From Alphaproteobacteria bacterium (GTDB lineage: Bacteria > Pseudomonadota > Alphaproteobacteria > UBA8366), in NCBI GenBank assembly GCA_028281325.1, contig JANQKC010000035.1:124001-188000 (forward strand): DNA of 64,000 nucleotides. Reading direction: 5' to 3'. The number at the start of each line of letters is the position of its first letter. Position 1 is the stretch's first letter. Below, piece after piece: positions 63,048 through 64,000 of the stretch. The notes beneath the pieces were generated by a model. The model was given only the letters and a program-made list of their open reading frames with translations. It did not search any database and had not been told where the DNA came from. Made by a program: the position numbers and the translations under genes.

Positions 63048-63974
63048 ATGCCCGCCGACGCCGACAAACAGGATCTCAGCTCCCGACAACTCCGCTGTGT
63101 CGTGTCGCTGGCGCGGTACGGCAGCTTCGTCGCCGCCGCCGCGGACTTGAACATGTCGCAACCTGCCTTGACGCGGGCCATCATGCGGGTCGAGGAAACG
63201 CTGGGTGTGCGGCTGTTCACCCGCAGCACGCGGCGGGTCGCGCTGACCGGGGCGGGCGGGGAGTTCGTGCCGGTTGCGGAGCGCCTGCTCGCGGACCTGG
63301 AAATCAGCGTGCAGAACATGCGGGCGTTGCAGAGCCGCGAGCGCGGTCAGCTGGTGATCGCCTGTCTCATGTCGGTCGCCTATGGCGTGCTGCCCAAGGT
63401 CATCGCGGACTATCACCAGCGCCATCGCGGCGTCGACCTGGAAATCCGCGAAGGCCTGTTGAGCACCGTCATCGAAGACGTGCGCAGCGGCCTTGTCGAT
63501 TTCGGGATCGGCGACATCACCAACTCCCCCGCCCTGCCCGATGCGATCGAAGCGACCCCGTTGCGCGACGAACGGTTCCGGGTGGTGCTGCGCACCGACC
63601 ATCGTCTGGCCGCGCGGCGGCGCCTGGGCATGAAGGATTTGCGGGACGAAACGGTAATCACGATGCCGTTCGGCGCGGGCATGCGGCGGCTGATCGACGG
63701 CAGCGCCGCGACGGCAGGGATCGGCTTCGATCGCACAATCACAGTGAGTCAGTTCGCCACGGTCTTTTCGCTGGTGCGGTCCGGGATCGGCGTGTCGATC
63801 GTACCCGAATCGGCGCTGGCGATCGAACCGGACCCGTCCGTGCGCTCGCTGCCGCTCACCAATCCCGCGATTACACGGAAACTCGGATTGCTGCGGATCC
63901 GCAACCGCCCGACATCGCCCGCCGCCGAAGGTTTCCTCGACCTTCTTGGAATCGCGCCTTCGCCAAACCTCTAG
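63048..63974 (+). CDS. LysR-type transcriptional regulator next to the UGSC operon
   Basis: This 308-residue regulator has an N-terminal helix-turn-helix (RQLRCVVSLARYGSFVAAA then MSQPALTRAIMRVEETLG) and an effector-binding domain from about residue 95 (RGQLVIACLMSVAYGVLP). It is complete, stopping at 63972-63974. It probably regulates the divergent partner-UGSC operon through the palindrome at 63018-63029. The effector is unknown. Confidence 0.93.
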   Translation: MPADADKQDLSSRQLRCVVSLARYGSFVAAAADLNMSQPALTRAIMRVEETLGVRLFTRSTRRVALTGAGGEFVPVAERLLADLEISVQNMRALQSRERGQLVIACLMSVAYGVLPKVIADYHQRHRGVDLEIREGLLSTVIEDVRSGLVDFGIGDITNSPALPDAIEATPLRDERFRVVLRTDHRLAARRRLGMKDLRDETVITMPFGAGMRRLIDGSAATAGIGFDRTITVSQFATVFSLVRSGIGVSIVPESALAIEPDPSVRSLPLTNPAITRKLGLLRIRNRPTSPAAEGFLDLLGIAPSPNL

Positions 63975-64000
63975 CTTAACGGCCCGGCGGCATGTTCTCG

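Noticed and set aside
61273-63150. 625-codon plus-strand open frame
   Set aside because: It is antisense to the UGSC and partner genes and runs into the LysR start region. No domain is recognised.
1-64000. CRISPR arrays, rRNA genes or insertion sequences
   Set aside because: No regularly spaced direct repeats, rRNA-like sequence or transposase motifs were seen.

Overview
This 64 kb window comes from a GC-rich alphaproteobacterial chromosome, most likely Rhodospirillales-like. That placement is inferred from the core genes: the short HisG form next to hisD and a UPF0262 gene, murA coupled to a DUF2948 gene, dcd, and two PAS_5-type proteins. There are many catabolic and uptake genes. No rRNA, CRISPR array or intact insertion sequence was seen. 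One tRNA, tRNA-Thr(GGT), is present.

Layout. 1-3.5 kb: UPF0262 (partial), hisD, hisG and a TauD/TfdA-like dioxygenase. 3.6-7.6 kb: a GNAT-like protein behind two near-identical palindromic sites, a PAS_5 protein divergent from an XRE regulator, and an MmgE/PrpD protein. 7.7-10.6 kb: DUF2948, murA, dcd, a small conserved-looking protein and tRNA-Thr. 10.6-13.2 kb: an AT-rich island with a DUF262 gene and a HEPN gene, flanked by two decayed C-terminal pieces of a CoxL/xanthine-dehydrogenase-type large subunit. 13.2-18.4 kb: CaiB-type CoA transferase, SDR, DMT and MATE transporters. 18.5-22.1 kb: a phosphonate biosynthesis start (PEP mutase fused to a nucleotidyltransferase, phosphonopyruvate decarboxylase) followed by an Asp/Glu racemase. 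22.4-33 kb: a GltI-like binding protein, two glycerophosphodiesterases, an RpiR regulator, a complete Dpp/Opp-type ABC transporter, a HIT protein and a metallophosphoesterase. 33-37.5 kb: amidase, MmgE/PrpD, aldehyde dehydrogenase. 37.6-44.5 kb: two tandem DMT transporters, an MFS transporter and a fused 1197-residue ABC exporter divergent from a LysR regulator. 45.7-51.2 kb: Hsp20 with a possible thermosensor leader, then a HlyD / RbbA-like / permease efflux operon. 51.2-54.8 kb: four tandem, overlapping paralogous alpha/beta hydrolases. 55.1-58.3 kb: trehalose-6-phosphate synthase coupled to a GH15 enzyme. 58.4-61 kb: a DUF1932-type dehydrogenase, an SMP-30 protein and a PAS protein. 61.1-64 kb: a UGSC-type selenoprotein, its partner gene and a divergent LysR regulator.

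The two most notable systems are these. First, an apparent selenocysteine gene at 61183-61734 (minus strand): an in-frame TGA sits exactly in a U-G-S-C motif, followed by an 8-bp stem-loop whose position and loop fit the bacterial SECIS model. The simple ORF view splits this gene in two. Second, a low-GC two-gene cassette (DUF262 NTPase-like protein plus HEPN ribonuclease-like protein) beside a tRNA gene, which looks like a mobile defence or toxin module. The phosphonate genes, the diesterase/ABC-transporter cluster and the four-hydrolase array are secondary points of interest.
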